From positions 3,953,122 to 4,017,121 of the forward strand of contig OX465580.1 of assembly GCA_950022655.1 (NCBI GenBank): DNA of 64,000 nt. The letters are read 5' to 3'. Shown piece by piece: positions 43,525-53,935 of this stretch (its first letter is position 1; every line of letters starts with the position of its first letter). The notes beneath the pieces are model-generated. The model searched no databases and was not told the origin of the DNA. It was given only the letters and a program-made list of their open reading frames with translations. This stretch comes from Alentia gelatinosa (lineage: Eukaryota > Annelida > Polychaeta > Phyllodocida > Polynoidae). A program made the translations under genes and the position numbers.

Positions 43525-43646
43525 AGAAAACGTAGTGACTGAGGCCGTAGGGATGCCATTCTCGGCCTGCGGCGTCGGGACGTATTTATGGCATCAAACG
43601 ACCTCGAACGGCCATCCCTTCAGGCTCAGTAACCACGTTTTCTTTT
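43525..43646. repeat. Foldback hairpin H5, copy b
   Basis: AGAAAACGTAGTGACTGAGG pairs with CTCAGTAACCACGTTTTCTT, and CCGTAGGGATGCC pairs with GGCCATCCCTTC-type strand. The loop contains CTGCGGCGTCGGG. Matches copies at 14170 and 54457. Confidence 0.78.
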
Positions 43647-44069
43647 AATCTATAAATTCAAAATAATTCCTGGGGCTTTGCCGCCTAGACCCCCAACAGG
43701 GGTTTTACTAGCGGATCCTTGGCAATACCCCGAGCCTAAGGTGTGTAGGCCTAATCGCCCCCCCCCCCCTCAAACAAAAATTCTGGACGTAGTGTGTATA
43801 ATATCTAAAAGCCATGTGCTTCTGGGGGCTTTGCTGCTGGACCCCAGGTAATACTCCCTGGTAGTCTCAGGTGTGCAGTTCCCCATCCTCATAACAAAAT
43901 CCTTGCAACTGCTGATCTATCAACTTCAAATTCCTCTGGTGGTTTGCCCTCTGGAACCTTCCCCTACCCCCCCCCCCCCCCCCCCCCCCACAGTCCTGGC
44001 TTTGCCACTGGACCCATGGTGTGTGAACCACCTCCCTCGAACAAAACCTTGTGTAAAGTTCTGGTCTTT
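43647..44069. other. Non-coding, with C tracts and repeated GGGGCTTTGCC motif
   Basis: A C12 tract lies near 43759 and a C22-type tract at about 43967-43989. Variants of GGGGCTTTGCCNCTGGACCC occur near 43672, 43829 and 43992 and again near 43263 and 44893, indicating a diverged dispersed repeat. Confidence 0.5.
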
Positions 44070-44330
44070 ACCGTTTACTATATACCCATGCTGTATATAC
44101 TGTAAATATGCACCGTTTACTATATACCCATGCTGTATATACTGTAAATATGCACCGTTTACTATATACCCATGCTGTATATACTGTAAATACGCACCGT
44201 TTACTATATACCCATGCTGTATATACTGTAAATACGCACCGTTTACTATATACCCATGCTGTATATACTGTAAATACGCACCGTTTACTATATATACCCA
44301 TGCCGTATATACTGTAAATACGCACCGTTT
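44070..44330 (+). repeat. 42-bp minisatellite, about 6 copies
   Basis: Unit ACCGTTTACTATATACCCAT plus GCTGTATATACTGTAAATACGC. One inverted copy of this unit lies at about 45283-45328. The array sits at the outer end of a large inverted repeat that contains two H4 hairpins. Confidence 0.93.
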
Positions 44331-44469
44331 CGGAATATGACGTAAAAATACTGTACGGACCAGTGGTCCATACAATACGGACTTCCTACCCATACACATT
44401 ATTATTAAAATTCTGGTTGTTAAGAAAAATGAAATTGATTTTTTTTAAATTTCGGGTATATAGTAAATA

Positions 44470-44618
44470 TATAACGTCCAACCATGCTTGTACAAGTCAC
44501 AGAACTCGATGCTAATTTACCGTTTGTACGGAACTCGGCATAAACGCCTCAGTCCGTACATACCGAAAATTACCAGCTCGTTCTGTGACTTGAACAGCAT
44601 GGTCAGAACGTTCTATAT
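44470..44618. repeat. Foldback hairpin H4, copy a
   Basis: CATGCTTGTACAAGTCACAG pairs with CTGTGACTTGAACAGCATG; GGTAATTTAC-like and CGTTTGTACGGAACTCGG inner parts pair with the CAGTCCGTACATACCG side. Confidence 0.78.
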
Positions 44619-44989
44619 AAATACATCCCTATCGTGGCCATGTAATATTGGTTTCTATGAGAAGAAAGTAATTATCTAAATCACCTCTTATTATTGAGGA
44701 ACAAATTGACTGAATTGGAACAGTCGCCATTTTGGTTAGTAACCTCCTCCCTGATGTAGTACGGCGGCCATGCTTTGAATGGCATATAATACCCCTAGTA
44801 TCGCTCAGCTCTAGTTCCCAATCTGCCCACATGAGGGCAGGTCGCTCAACCTTGGATACATTGTGTATAATCTACATAATGTAAGTGCTGCTGGGGACCT
44901 TGCCTACTGGACCACCATGATATTATTATGATTGATTCTAAATGATTAGTATTGAATGAACATTCAAGAAACTTATTTCAAAGTAATTA
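44619..44989. other. Single-copy sequence between the H4 hairpins
   Basis: No gene or further repeat apart from one diverged GGGGACCTTGCC motif near 44893. Confidence 0.4.
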
Positions 44990-45140
44990 TATAAAACGTC
45001 CTGACCATGCTGTACAAGTCACAGAACGAGATGGTAATTTGCGGTTTGTACGGAACGAGGCATTTATGCCGAGTTCCGTACAAACCGTAAATTATCATCG
45101 AGTTCTGTGACTTGTACAAGCATGGTTGGACGTTATATAT
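44990..45140. repeat. Foldback hairpin H4, copy b
   Basis: Very regular: TGACCATGCTGTACAAGTCA against GTGACTTGTACAAGCATGGT, then GCGGTTTGTACGGAAC against GTTCCGTACAAACCG, with a loop of only about 14 bases (GAGGCATTTATGCC). Confidence 0.82.
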
Positions 45141-45489
45141 TTACTATATACCCAAAATTTAAAAAAAAATCATTAGTTTAATTTTTAACAACCGATATGT
45201 TAATAAACGTGTTTGGCAAGGTGGTCCGTATTTTAGTGTACGGACCAGTGGTCCGTACAGTATTTATACGTTATATGTCAAAACGGTACGTATTTACAGT
45301 AAATACGGCATGGGTATATAGTAAATGATGATACGACCTCATTATGGACAGGACTATTTTTCCGGAATCTCCTTATTGGTGGGTAATAAATTCCTGGACA
45401 CACCTTTGCCTTTCAGAGGGTCTTGAGTAAATCAGATTTGTGTTTTTGTAGCAGATTTTACACTGGCCAAAATGGAGACTACAACTTTA

Positions 45490-46330
45490 CTTATAAGGCC
45501 CAGTTAACACGGACCGATTTTTTTACCACCGATTATGGAATCTGGCACCGCCGCTTGATTATTATGCATTCCCAATGAAATATCGGTAAAGTTCCCCGTA
45601 AGATATCGGTAAATTGGAATTCACACGGTGGGATTCATCTACCTCACAGCATTCAAAATCTCATAAAAGCCTACACTTTAGTCGAGGAGATTGTGTCCGA
45701 GCACAGAATCTCAGCAGGATTTGCCTCAGACAAACACCCTGTAAAGTGGGATTCACACGGTGGGATTCACGTACCTCACAGGCCGTTTGGCTGAGACAAA
45801 TCCTGTTGAGACTCGGTACTGTAACACAATCTCCTCGTCTGAATGACAGGGTTCCATTTTGCTGAGACAACATTTTTCCCTTGCAATTGTTCGCGACAAT
45901 CACCCCTAACAAGGAACAGAATCTCATGAGATTTTGACTTTAAACAGGTTTAAAATTTAGAGGGATATTTTGGTGAGACAAATGTCTTTGACCCATTCTC
46001 CCCCAATCTGTAAATCTCAGTGCTCCCAAATAATACCTATTCACACGGGGAAGTGCCCTGAGTCGGGAAATGTGCACCCTGTGTTCCCTGTGTACCCTGT
46101 GTAGGGGTGTAGGGGTGAGACTTTGTACCTGTTAGGTCTTCCCATGTGAATTGAATCCACCATGTTACCCTGAGACTGTAGGACACCCCAATCTGTTAAA
46201 CTTTTTACCCAGCTGGAAAATGTAGCCGACTGGTGCAAAGGTGTGAAGTACACCAGTCTCAGTTACATTTGTCCCATCTGTGAATCCCATTTTAGGTACA
46301 TGAATCCCATCGTGTGTATGCTTCACAGTT
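45490..46330. repeat. Scrambled single copies of satellite monomers
   Basis: A MITE-like end (AAGGCCCAGTTAACACGG) at 45506 is followed by GGAATTCACACGGTGGGATT (type-B satellite core) near 45615. Next come an inverted type-A unit (AATCTCAGCAGGATTTGCCT, 45707 onward), another direct B/A junction near 45750-45815 and TGTAACACAATCTC. Further diverged pieces run to 46310 (GAATCCCATTTTAGGTACAT). Unlike the arrays, the copies here are single, diverged and in both orientations. Confidence 0.6.
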
Positions 46331-47144
46331 TAAGGGCACAATCCACTAGGCCGATTTCTCACCCGATCAATTGTTCATGGGCCCTTAAGAGGAAGCTCAC
46401 GTATTGTAATTTATTTAATTCTGATAATAATAGTTTAATAAATGACCATTTTCAAAGATTTGAGAAATTCTAGGGTATCCGATAATAATCGACGATTGTC
46501 TGGCTACGGAATCGGCTACCGTCGGTCCAGTGGAATACCCCCTTTAGACGAAGAGAGTCCGTCCGAGTACAGAATCTCAGCAGTATTTGTCTCACACAAA
46601 CACCCTGCTGATGAGGAATTGCAAGAAACTGTGAATTGCAAACAAGCTGATTCTTGGTACTGTAATTCCTTGACGAGCCACAGATGCGGCATTGTCTCTC
46701 AGAAAACGAATTAGTTTTCTAAATGGCTTCGGGCTGAAAATAATGAAATTATTGTTTGAGGCAGTGATGGGGGCCTGAGAGGGACAAAGCACCGTGTGGT
46801 GATGCAGTGTTGAGTGTGAAGCTGGCGTCGAATAATTCTCAACAACACCTCCACCATGGTGTTGTCCCATTACCTTAATTCCATATAAGGAATACAGTAG
46901 ACCGAGTAGCCAATGATTGCATTCGCAGCAAACCCCGACCTTCACCCTGACCTCCTTACATAATGTTTTCTCGCGCCTTGGGACGGCTCTGCAGTCGAGA
47001 GTTGACCTTGAATCTTAGGGGTCACAACCACCCTACATATGTAGTTTGCACAAATAAACATCACTTTTTATTTAGCCATTTTAGACTATACCGCATATAC
47101 AATAGTGATAAGTTTTACATAAAACAGTAACATCAATTTATAGA
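46331..47144. other. Mostly unique non-coding sequence
   Basis: One more inverted type-A fragment (AGAATCTCAGCAGTATTTGT) at about 46570. Otherwise nothing recognised. Confidence 0.45.
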
Positions 47145-47542
47145 CAATAATCGATGGTTTTGTGGACAGGCGGCCGTAAACCACGAGAGGTTGACGCGAA
47201 GTAATACACGAGCGCTAGCGGGTGCATTACGACGTCAACCTCGAGTGGTTTACAGAGCTGCCTGTCCACATAACCATCGTTTATTGTATTTATTATCCAT
47301 CTTTTCGTATGAATTAAACCCATTAGTTTCCATATAAACGGGTATAACAACAGGGACTATTTCTTTGCTCTACATCACAAAGGGACTATTTTCCCCGTAT
47401 ACCATGGTTTTGAGGCCGTACACCACAGGTTTGAATCCGTATACCACAGTTATGGTATCTGACAGGTGTTATACAATGGGTCGTGGTTTACTGAGTCCCC
47501 ATACATTTTCAATGGAGTCTTTGTATACGATGGATAATAAAT
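47145..47542 (+). mobile_element. Hairpin element family 2, copy b
   Basis: Hairpin 47145-47286 (CAATAATCGATGGTTTTGTG against CACATAACCATCGTTTATTG; ACCACGAGAGGTTGACG against CGTCAACCTCGAGTGGT). Module 47289-47542 with ends TTTATTATCCATC and GATGGATAATAAA. The right end of the module contains CAATGGAGTCTTTGTATACG, whose complement resembles the 73-bp satellite. Confidence 0.8.
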
Positions 47543-47599
47543 GACAAGGGATGGTGTAATCAGGTGTAATTAGTCTGAGAGTATTCAATGGAGACCTAG

Positions 47600-48040
47600 T
47601 TGTACCCTCACTTAAAGATAAATGCGGATAGTTGGGTGATTTCTAAATTCTATTGATTTTTGCAAATAACTCAGGATAATATAAGTTCCATATATCGGCA
47701 AATAGAAAGTGCAAAGAATTGGCATATCACCGTGCTAACTTCTAAGGGAGGGCCATCTGAAAATGTAAGTGCTTAACTGGTGTCTATGGGAAACTGCAAT
47801 ATTTTGACTTGGTGGCTAGATGACACTGATGTTCTATCGCTATCTTCAAATAATTCTGGATTATGATAGTTGGGAAGATGTACAAATGAGAAATGCTAAA
47901 AAGGTTGTCACCATGCTAATTTCTATGGGAAGGCCATCTGAAGAAGGTAAGTGCTTATCTATTGGTGTCTATGGAAAACTGTTATATTTTCATGACACCA
48001 GTTGGCAGCACCAGTGTTAAATTTCACAGACACAGGAGGC
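47600..48040 (+). repeat. Dispersed repeat D2, copy 2
   Basis: Collinear with 41510-41935, including the internal dimer. Directly followed by D1, so D2 and D1 may be parts of one longer element of which the other loci kept only halves. Confidence 0.75.
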
Positions 48041-48089
48041 ACTGCGATACCTACCCGTATTTGTCTTCAAAGGCATATCGGACATTTTG

Positions 48090-48620
48090 GTCTGAAAATT
48101 AAAACCCAAGTCATTCCCCTGATAATTGACTATGATGAGTTCAAAGTGTTGTAGAACAAATATCTAACTTAAAAATCAGGGGTCACCAAGCTAGGTTTTT
48201 GATTTATAGATCAATATTATGATAATAATATAATAGAATATATAGAAATTCTCAAAGTTGTTTTTCACCTGGAAAACCCCATGTCATTTTCTTGAGACTT
48301 TCACAGCATAGAGTAGAAGAATAGTACTATTCAGTAAAGTTTTAAAATTCATAGGTCATCGTCCTTGTTTTTGAAAGAATTGAAGAAAACCATATTTATC
48401 AGTACATTTCCTATGTAAATCAGGCAAATGTAAATTGGCCCTATTTTACATTGTAAGACTGGATAAACTGGACAAAACCTTAAATTTACTAATTTGGAAT
48501 TATGATATATCATAGGGAACCAGTTAATTGATCATATTTAAAAATCACCAGGTGGTGCCACCATGAGTTGTAGGATATGCCTTCAAAGGTATATCATACA
48601 TCTCACCTTACAATGTAAAA
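48090..48620 (+). repeat. Dispersed repeat D1, copy 2
   Basis: Collinear with 11690-12170; similar ends at ATTAAAACCCA and GATATGCCTT. Confidence 0.75.
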
Positions 48621-48990
48621 CTTGAACAAATTATACCGATGGATGGTGCAAGTGAAATATATGCCTCGAAACTTTATGAGCTGTATAGGGCACGTAGCTA
48701 TTGTGCTATGGAGGCAGCCATCTCCCCCCCCCCTACCACTGCCATCCAAAACACCAGGTGGCGGGACCAGTTATCAATGGATTTTATCCAAAATATATGT
48801 TTGGACTTGCCATAGAGGAATTATAGCCTTGTCTCAATATTATCTATAGATTATAACAACTGATAACAGTGGTTGCCCGCTAACTACAGTGTGATCTTAC
48901 AATTTCCTGGCGGATGATGGCGGAACTAGGAATCACTCTGTGCCCTATAGGATCCGCACCCATTCTGTGGGGGCTAGAAACCTGTAACTA
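48621..48990. other. Non-coding sequence
   Basis: A C10 tract near 48725; nothing else recognised. Confidence 0.4.
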
Positions 48991-49051
48991 TGTTGAATGT
49001 ATTACTATACACCTATGGGCGAACGTCCATGAAATACTACCCGCTGCTAGG

Positions 49052-49265
49052 TTTAATAATAACACATACATACATTGTTATTATCTATTAGTTGTTGCTG
49101 CAATGGCTTGCCATAGCTCCCCACGCCTGTGGTTTCACATCCCTACACTTCTAGGGTTTTGGTTTCGTTCCTGCTACAGACCACCATCTTGTTAGACATT
49201 ACTCTGCACAACTGTGAGTATTAAACTCTAAGTACTCAATCAAACTGATTCCCATGTTCACTTCA
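49052..49265 (+). repeat. 5' LTR of the mag-like element
   Basis: Begins TTTAATAATAACACATAC, ends GTTCACTTCA. The 5' dinucleotide is TT rather than the usual TG. The limits are fixed by comparison with the 3' LTR and by the target duplication. Confidence 0.9.
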
Positions 49266-49283
49266 TGGTGTCAGAAGTGGGAT
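49266..49283 (+). promoter_or_regulatory. Primer binding site for tRNA-Leu
   Basis: TGGTGTCAGAAGTGGGAT is complementary to the 3' end of tRNA-Leu (CAG type: ATCCCACTTCTGACA plus CCA). It starts directly at the LTR end. Confidence 0.85.
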
Positions 49284-49339
49284 GACCATCTAGTGACAAC
49301 TCTACTGTGTTTAAAAGCCACAACAATCTAAGTTTCACT

Positions 49340-49861
49340 ATGGAATCTTTTGGCCTGCCCCAACCCACTATGAACTGGGAATCTCCAGCCTTAAAGGAGA
49401 CTTGGGCTAAGTTTGAGCAACATGCTAGGCTAATGTTTGATGGCCCCCTCAGTGACAAAACACAACCTCAGCGAGTCAGCTACCTACTCCTGTGGGTTGG
49501 TGAGAAGGGCCGTGACATTTTCTCTACATTTAATTTTGCCCATGCTGTACCTGCTGTACCTGCTGCACAGGGAGTCCCTGCTGTACCTGCTGTAGCAGCA
49601 GAGGACCAAAATGATCTCAACACAGTGTGCAGAAAATTCACAGAATATGTGACACCAAAATCTAACGTCATTTTTGCTCGGTACCGTTTCTATAATCGTG
49701 TGCAAGCAACTAATGAGAGTGTAGACAGCTTCGTGACAGACGTGAAACTGCTAGCCAAAGACTGTGGTTTTCTCGGTGACATCGTCGACGAGATGATACG
49801 GGACAGACTCGTCTATGGCACTAATTCTCACAACGTTTCATTAACCGTGGGGCCGATTTAG
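49340..49861 (+). pseudogene. gag: gag, N-terminal part
   Basis: Starts MESFGLPQPTMNWESPAL (an upstream in-frame ATG exists at 49307). The segment with WAKFEQHARLMFDGPLSDK and VGEKGRDIFSTF is typical of capsid regions in this retrotransposon group. A short Ala/Val/Pro repeat (VPAVPAAQGVPAVPAVAA) follows, perhaps grown by GCTGTACCT slippage. The frame ends at 49861, but the neighbouring −1 frame continues the protein from about 49840 through DLPTALNIARAYESAQSQL into the zinc-knuckle ORF. So gag is split by a small indel here. No canonical slippery heptamer is visible. Confidence 0.85.
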
Positions 49862-49923
49862 ACCTACCGACTGCGCTCAACATCGCACGTGCCTATGAAA
49901 GCGCACAGAGCCAGCTTAAGAAA

Positions 49924-51078
49924 ATGACAGGTGAAGCAGCTCAGGTCCAGATGGTAAAATCTGACCGGAAAAACTGGAAAAGAGGAACAGGTACTAGTAA
50001 AAAAGGGGAAACAAGCAGTGTTACTAAACCTGACAGTAAGACAAACAAACACAGGAACGCTGGTCAACAGTGTAGAAACTGCGGATATCCTCCACACAGT
50101 AACATGGATAACTGTCCGGCCCGTGGGAAACGTTGCAGCAAATGTCAGAAAAAGAACCACTTCGCAGGAGTTTGCCGTCAGAAGACCATTCATACTGTAG
50201 AAGACGCTAGCAGCAACAGCGACAATGGTGAGGAATTCTACATTCAGTGTGTCAACTCAACCACTCAACAGGATCAGGCATTCGTGAAACTCATTTGTAA
50301 CAGTACCCAAATGCCTTTCAAGATTGACACCGGTGCCCAAGTTAACGTGCTGCCCAAACGCAACTTCGACAAGTTAAACATTCAACAGCCACTGATGCAA
50401 AGCACTGTGACCCTTCGTGTATATGGTGGCCAGAAGCTTGCTACTCTTGGCACATGTGACTTAGACTGCACATACAAGGATGTCAACCGCAACCTGCGAT
50501 TCCACGTTGTCGATGAAGATGCCCCTGCAGTACTAGGTTTAAAGTCATGTGTTGACATGAACCTGGTAAAACTCATACTGTCTGTTGATACACCCATCCA
50601 GGCAAGTATGACCACTGATGATGAAGAACTGAACAAGCTTCTCACAGAATATCAGGACATATTCCATGGGATCGGAAAATTTCCCGGTGAACACTCATTC
50701 ACTTTACGTCCGGACGCAGAACCTGTTGTCCACCCACCTCGTAGGGTACCAGTAGCCCTCCGCGACAAAGTGAAACAGGAGCTTGACCGCATGGAGTCCA
50801 ACGATATCATCACAAAAGTCACCGAACCGACTGACTGGGTCAACTCAATGATTGTTGTACAAAAAACCAACGGCGACCTACGTGTGTGTCTTGACCCTAG
50901 AGACCTAAATAAAGCTATCAAACGTCCATACTACCCAGTCCCAACGCTGGATGATGTCACAAGCAAATTGGCCGGAGCCAAACACTTCTCAGTGCTGGAC
51001 GCTCGCAGCGGTTACTGGCAAATCAAACTGTCAGATGCTTCTTCAAGACTGACAACATTCAACACGCCATTCGGTTGA
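49924..51078 (+). pseudogene. pol: gag C terminus (zinc knuckles), protease and RT N-terminal part
   Basis: 384 codons from the first Met; the open frame begins earlier, near 49840. Zinc-binding pairs at residues 50-64 (CRNCG...C) and a classical CX2CX4HX4C knuckle at 71-84 (CSKCQKKNHFAGVC). Protease motif FKIDTGAQVNVLP at about 132-144. The RT region begins about 230, with PTDWVNSMIVVQK, RVCLDPRDLNKAIKRPYYPV and VLDARSGYWQIKL. It ends at TGA 51076-51078, two residues after the TPFG motif, so RT is cut in its core. Confidence 0.88.
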
Positions 51079-51093
51079 TACCGATACCTGCGT

Positions 51094-51531
51094 ATGCCGT
51101 TTGGAGTAAACTCTGCGCAAGATGTATTTCAGCGACGGGTAGATGAAACGTACGAAAACCTTCCATGTGTAACCGGAATCAGCGATGATGTCCTGGTAGC
51201 CGGTTCAACGAAAAAGGGACACCTGAAAACACTACGTGCAACATTCCAGCGTGCCCGTGAAAGTGGTCAACGCTACAACCTCAGCAAGTGCCGATTCAAT
51301 GTACCCCAAGTGAAGTACTATGGCCACATTATATCAGCTGACGGTGTCAAGGCAGACCCCAAAAAGGTGGAGGCCATAGCAAACATGGCTGCCCCAACCA
51401 ACAAGACTGAGTTGCAGACCATACTGGGTATGACAAACTACCTGGCAAAATTTGCCCCTAACCTCAGCGACATCACAGCACCAATGCGTGATTTGCTCAA
51501 GAAGGAGTCAGAGTTTGTATGGGACGCCTAA
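51094..51531 (+). pseudogene. pol: pol, RT central and thumb segment
   Basis: Same frame as the preceding part. It begins MPFGVNSAQDVFQRRV and holds the catalytic Asp pair in GISDDVLVAG, where Ser replaces the more common aromatic or Ala residue before DD. Continues NLSKCRFNVPQVKYYGHIIS, DPKKVEAIANM and LGMTNYLAKFAPNLSDI. It ends at the TAA 51529-51531 between RT and RNase H. Confidence 0.87.
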
Positions 51532-51552
51532 CAGGAAGCCGCACTCACAAAG

Positions 51553-53403
51553 GTGAAAGACATAGTGACGAAAGCCCCCGTGCTGGTTTTCTATGATCCA
51601 TCAAAGGAGCTGACACTCCAAGTCGATGCTTCGGAAAAGGCTACAGGTGCCACACTCATGCAGGTAGGTCAACCAATTGAGTATGCTTCAAGAGCACTGG
51701 ATGCCTCCAAACAAAATTGGGCTCCGATTGAATGCGAAATGCTTGCCATTGTACATGGATGTGAGCGATTCCGTCAATATTTGTATGGCCGCAGGACAAC
51801 GGTAGAGTCTGATCACCGACCCCTTGCGGCAATCATGAAGAAACCTCTGTCCTCTGCCCCGAGACGACTTCAGAGCATGATACTGCAACTGCAATGTTAC
51901 AGATATGATCTTAACGTGGTTCACAAGCCTGGAAAAGAAATACCTGTGACAGACTGCCTCAGCCGAAATCTTGTCGAAGATGCCAAGCCAATTCCAGATG
52001 AATTCTCCAAGAAACTTGACCTGGCAGTCCACCAACTGATTGAGACTCTACCTCTGAGTGATCCAAGACTGGCAGAGATCAAGACGAAGACAGGAACTGA
52101 CCAGAACATGCAAGTCCTCAAACATTTCATTCTCGCTGGCTGGCCCAGCCAAAGGAAGGACTGTCCCAAAACAGTCGTCGAGCACTGGAACCACCGAGAT
52201 GAACTTGTGTTCCAGGATGGCATGATCTTCAAAGGAGACCGTATCGTCATTCCCAAAGAGATGCGTGCTGACATGCTCTTGAAAGTACATGAGGGCCACC
52301 TCGGAATCGAGAAATGCCGTGCCCGAGCACGCATGTCACTATTCTGGCCTGGCATGAACATGGACATCGAGCAGACTGTCGCTAACTGCACAACGTGTCA
52401 AATGCATCGCACAGCCAACTTGAAGGAGCCACTGCTCAACCACCCTGTACCAAGTTTACCATGGCAAATAGTCGCTTCCGACCTCTTCACTTTTGATGGA
52501 AGGGACTATGTACTGGTTGTTGACTACTACAGCAACTACCCAGAGGTCGAATATTTGCCAAACACACAGTCTGCAACTGTTATAAACAAGATCAAAGGAA
52601 TACTGGCACGCCATGGGAAATGCTTGAAGGTTGTGAGTGACAATGGGCCACAATACACAAGTAGCGAGTTCAACAAATTTGCAAGTGAGTGGGGTTTCAA
52701 CCATGTCACCTCAAGCCCCACATACCCTCAGTCAAATGGTCTGGCTGAGAGAACCGTGCAAACCATCAAGCAACTTATGAAGAAAGCAAAAACAGAGAAG
52801 AAAGATGTCTACTTGGGTCTTCTCGAGCTACGAAACACACCTGTGCATGGTGCCATATCACCTGCCCAGCTCTTGATGTCGAGGCGACTACGATCATCAA
52901 TCCCCTGCACTGATAAACAACTACGACCTGCTATCACAGCCTCAAGCACCATCGAGAGTATGCTGGAACGCAAACAGATAGTGCAAAAGGTATACCATGA
53001 CAGATCTGCCAAGGACTTACCACCACTCCATAATGGCGAGCATGTTCGCATCCGCACACAAGGTCCGCACCCACACTGGGAACCCGCTGTCGTGATGGAA
53101 ACACCGAAACCAGAAAAACCCCGGTCCTACATTGTCAAATCTGAACGCGGTGGCGTCTACCGCAGGAACAGGAAGCACCTCCTAAAAACAAGGGAAACCC
53201 ATATCTTCAGCCCTCAGGAACCGGATGATGACCAATCAAACTCTGGTCAAGTAAATGGCTCCCACCAACACCCAGAGCCACAAAGTGCACCTACCATGCT
53301 GAACCCAGCATCTCCAGGAACAACAAATGCTACTTCCCCAGCTGATGCTTACAAAACTAGAGCTGGCCGAGTGCCAAAACCCAGAAAGATCCTTGACTTA
53401 TAA
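51553..53403 (+). pseudogene. pol: pol, RNase H and integrase
   Basis: 616 codons in the same frame. RNase H: LQVDASEKATGATLM, IECEMLAIVHGCERF, VESDHRPL. Integrase zinc-binding: HEGHLGIEKC ... NCTTCQMH at about 243-285. Catalytic core: Asp in IVASDLFTFDG (about 308), Asp in VVSDNGPQYTSSEF (about 361) and Glu in NGLAERTVQTIKQ (about 397), about 35 residues apart. The C terminus ends in a basic AGRVPKPRKILDL. This part is intact, but it is downstream of two stops. Confidence 0.9.
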
Positions 53404-53721
53404 ACAGTCCAGACTCAAAGACTAGTCTAGTTCTATACCAAAGATATGAATGTTACACTAGTCTCACATATCTCATAGCTGTTATTCCAAACACTATGGC
53501 CCCATACATATGTTGGGTGTTTTTCTAGTAATTAGGTAAAACATTTATAGTAGTTGTTATTCAAAAACTACAGTCCCAAATATATGGACACTGTTTATGG
53601 TAAACCATTATTTGTCTACTCTTAAGTACATAAGACATTTAAGTATACTCACATATACTTACAGAGACTGAGTTCACAAAGAGAATTCCAAAGACTATCT
53701 TATATTCTTTGATAAGGGGGA
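53404..53721 (+). other. 3' UTR and polypurine tract of the mag-like element
   Basis: AT-rich, non-coding. The purine tract AAGGGGGA (53714-53721) immediately precedes the 3' LTR, where plus-strand priming is expected. Confidence 0.8.
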
Positions 53722-53935
53722 TTTAATAATAACACATACATACATTGTTATTATCTATTAGTTGTTGCTGCAATGGCTTGCCATAGCTCCCCACGCCTGT
53801 GGTTTCACATCCCTACACTTCTAGGGTTTTGGTTTCGTTTCTGCTACAGACCACCATCTTGTTAGACATTACTCTGCACAACTGTGAGTATTAAACTCTA
53901 CGTACTCAATCAAACTGATTCCCATGTTCACTTCA
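53722..53935 (+). repeat. 3' LTR of the mag-like element
   Basis: 214 bp, differing from the 5' LTR by C/T in TTTCGTT(C/T)CTGC and A/C in CTCTA(A/C)GTACTC. Followed by the CTAGG duplication. Confidence 0.92.

Larger units (their letters stand above)
44283..45330. repeat. Large inverted repeat with two H4 hairpins inside
   Basis: The left arm (about 44283-44510) and right arm (about 45100-45330) are complementary in order: the 42-bp monomer, TACTGTACGGACCAGTGGTCC, TATATAGTAAATATATAACG and CCATGCTTGTACAAGTCAC. The arms are roughly 230 bp, interrupted by small indels. Between them is about 590 bp of single-copy sequence. The arrangement suggests two copies of one element inserted head to head, or one long foldback transposon. 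Confidence 0.75.
49052..53935 (+). mobile_element. mag-like Ty3/Gypsy retrotransposon, 4.9 kb, CTAGG target duplication
   Basis: Two 214-bp LTRs (two differences, about 99% identity), a tRNA-Leu primer site, gag with zinc knuckles, protease, RT, RNase H, integrase, polypurine tract. The 5-bp direct repeat CTAGG flanks it (49047-49051 and 53936-53940). The short LTR, tRNA-Leu type PBS and RT motifs such as CLDPRDLNKAIKR suggest the mag clade (family knowledge). It is inserted in dispersed repeat P. One frame change in gag and two stops in pol make it defective, although the LTRs indicate a recent insertion. Confidence 0.93.

Noticed and set aside
43873..44399. 155/157-codon overlapping frames on both strands
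   Set aside because: They run through a C tract and the 42-bp tandem repeat; multiple frames are open for that reason.
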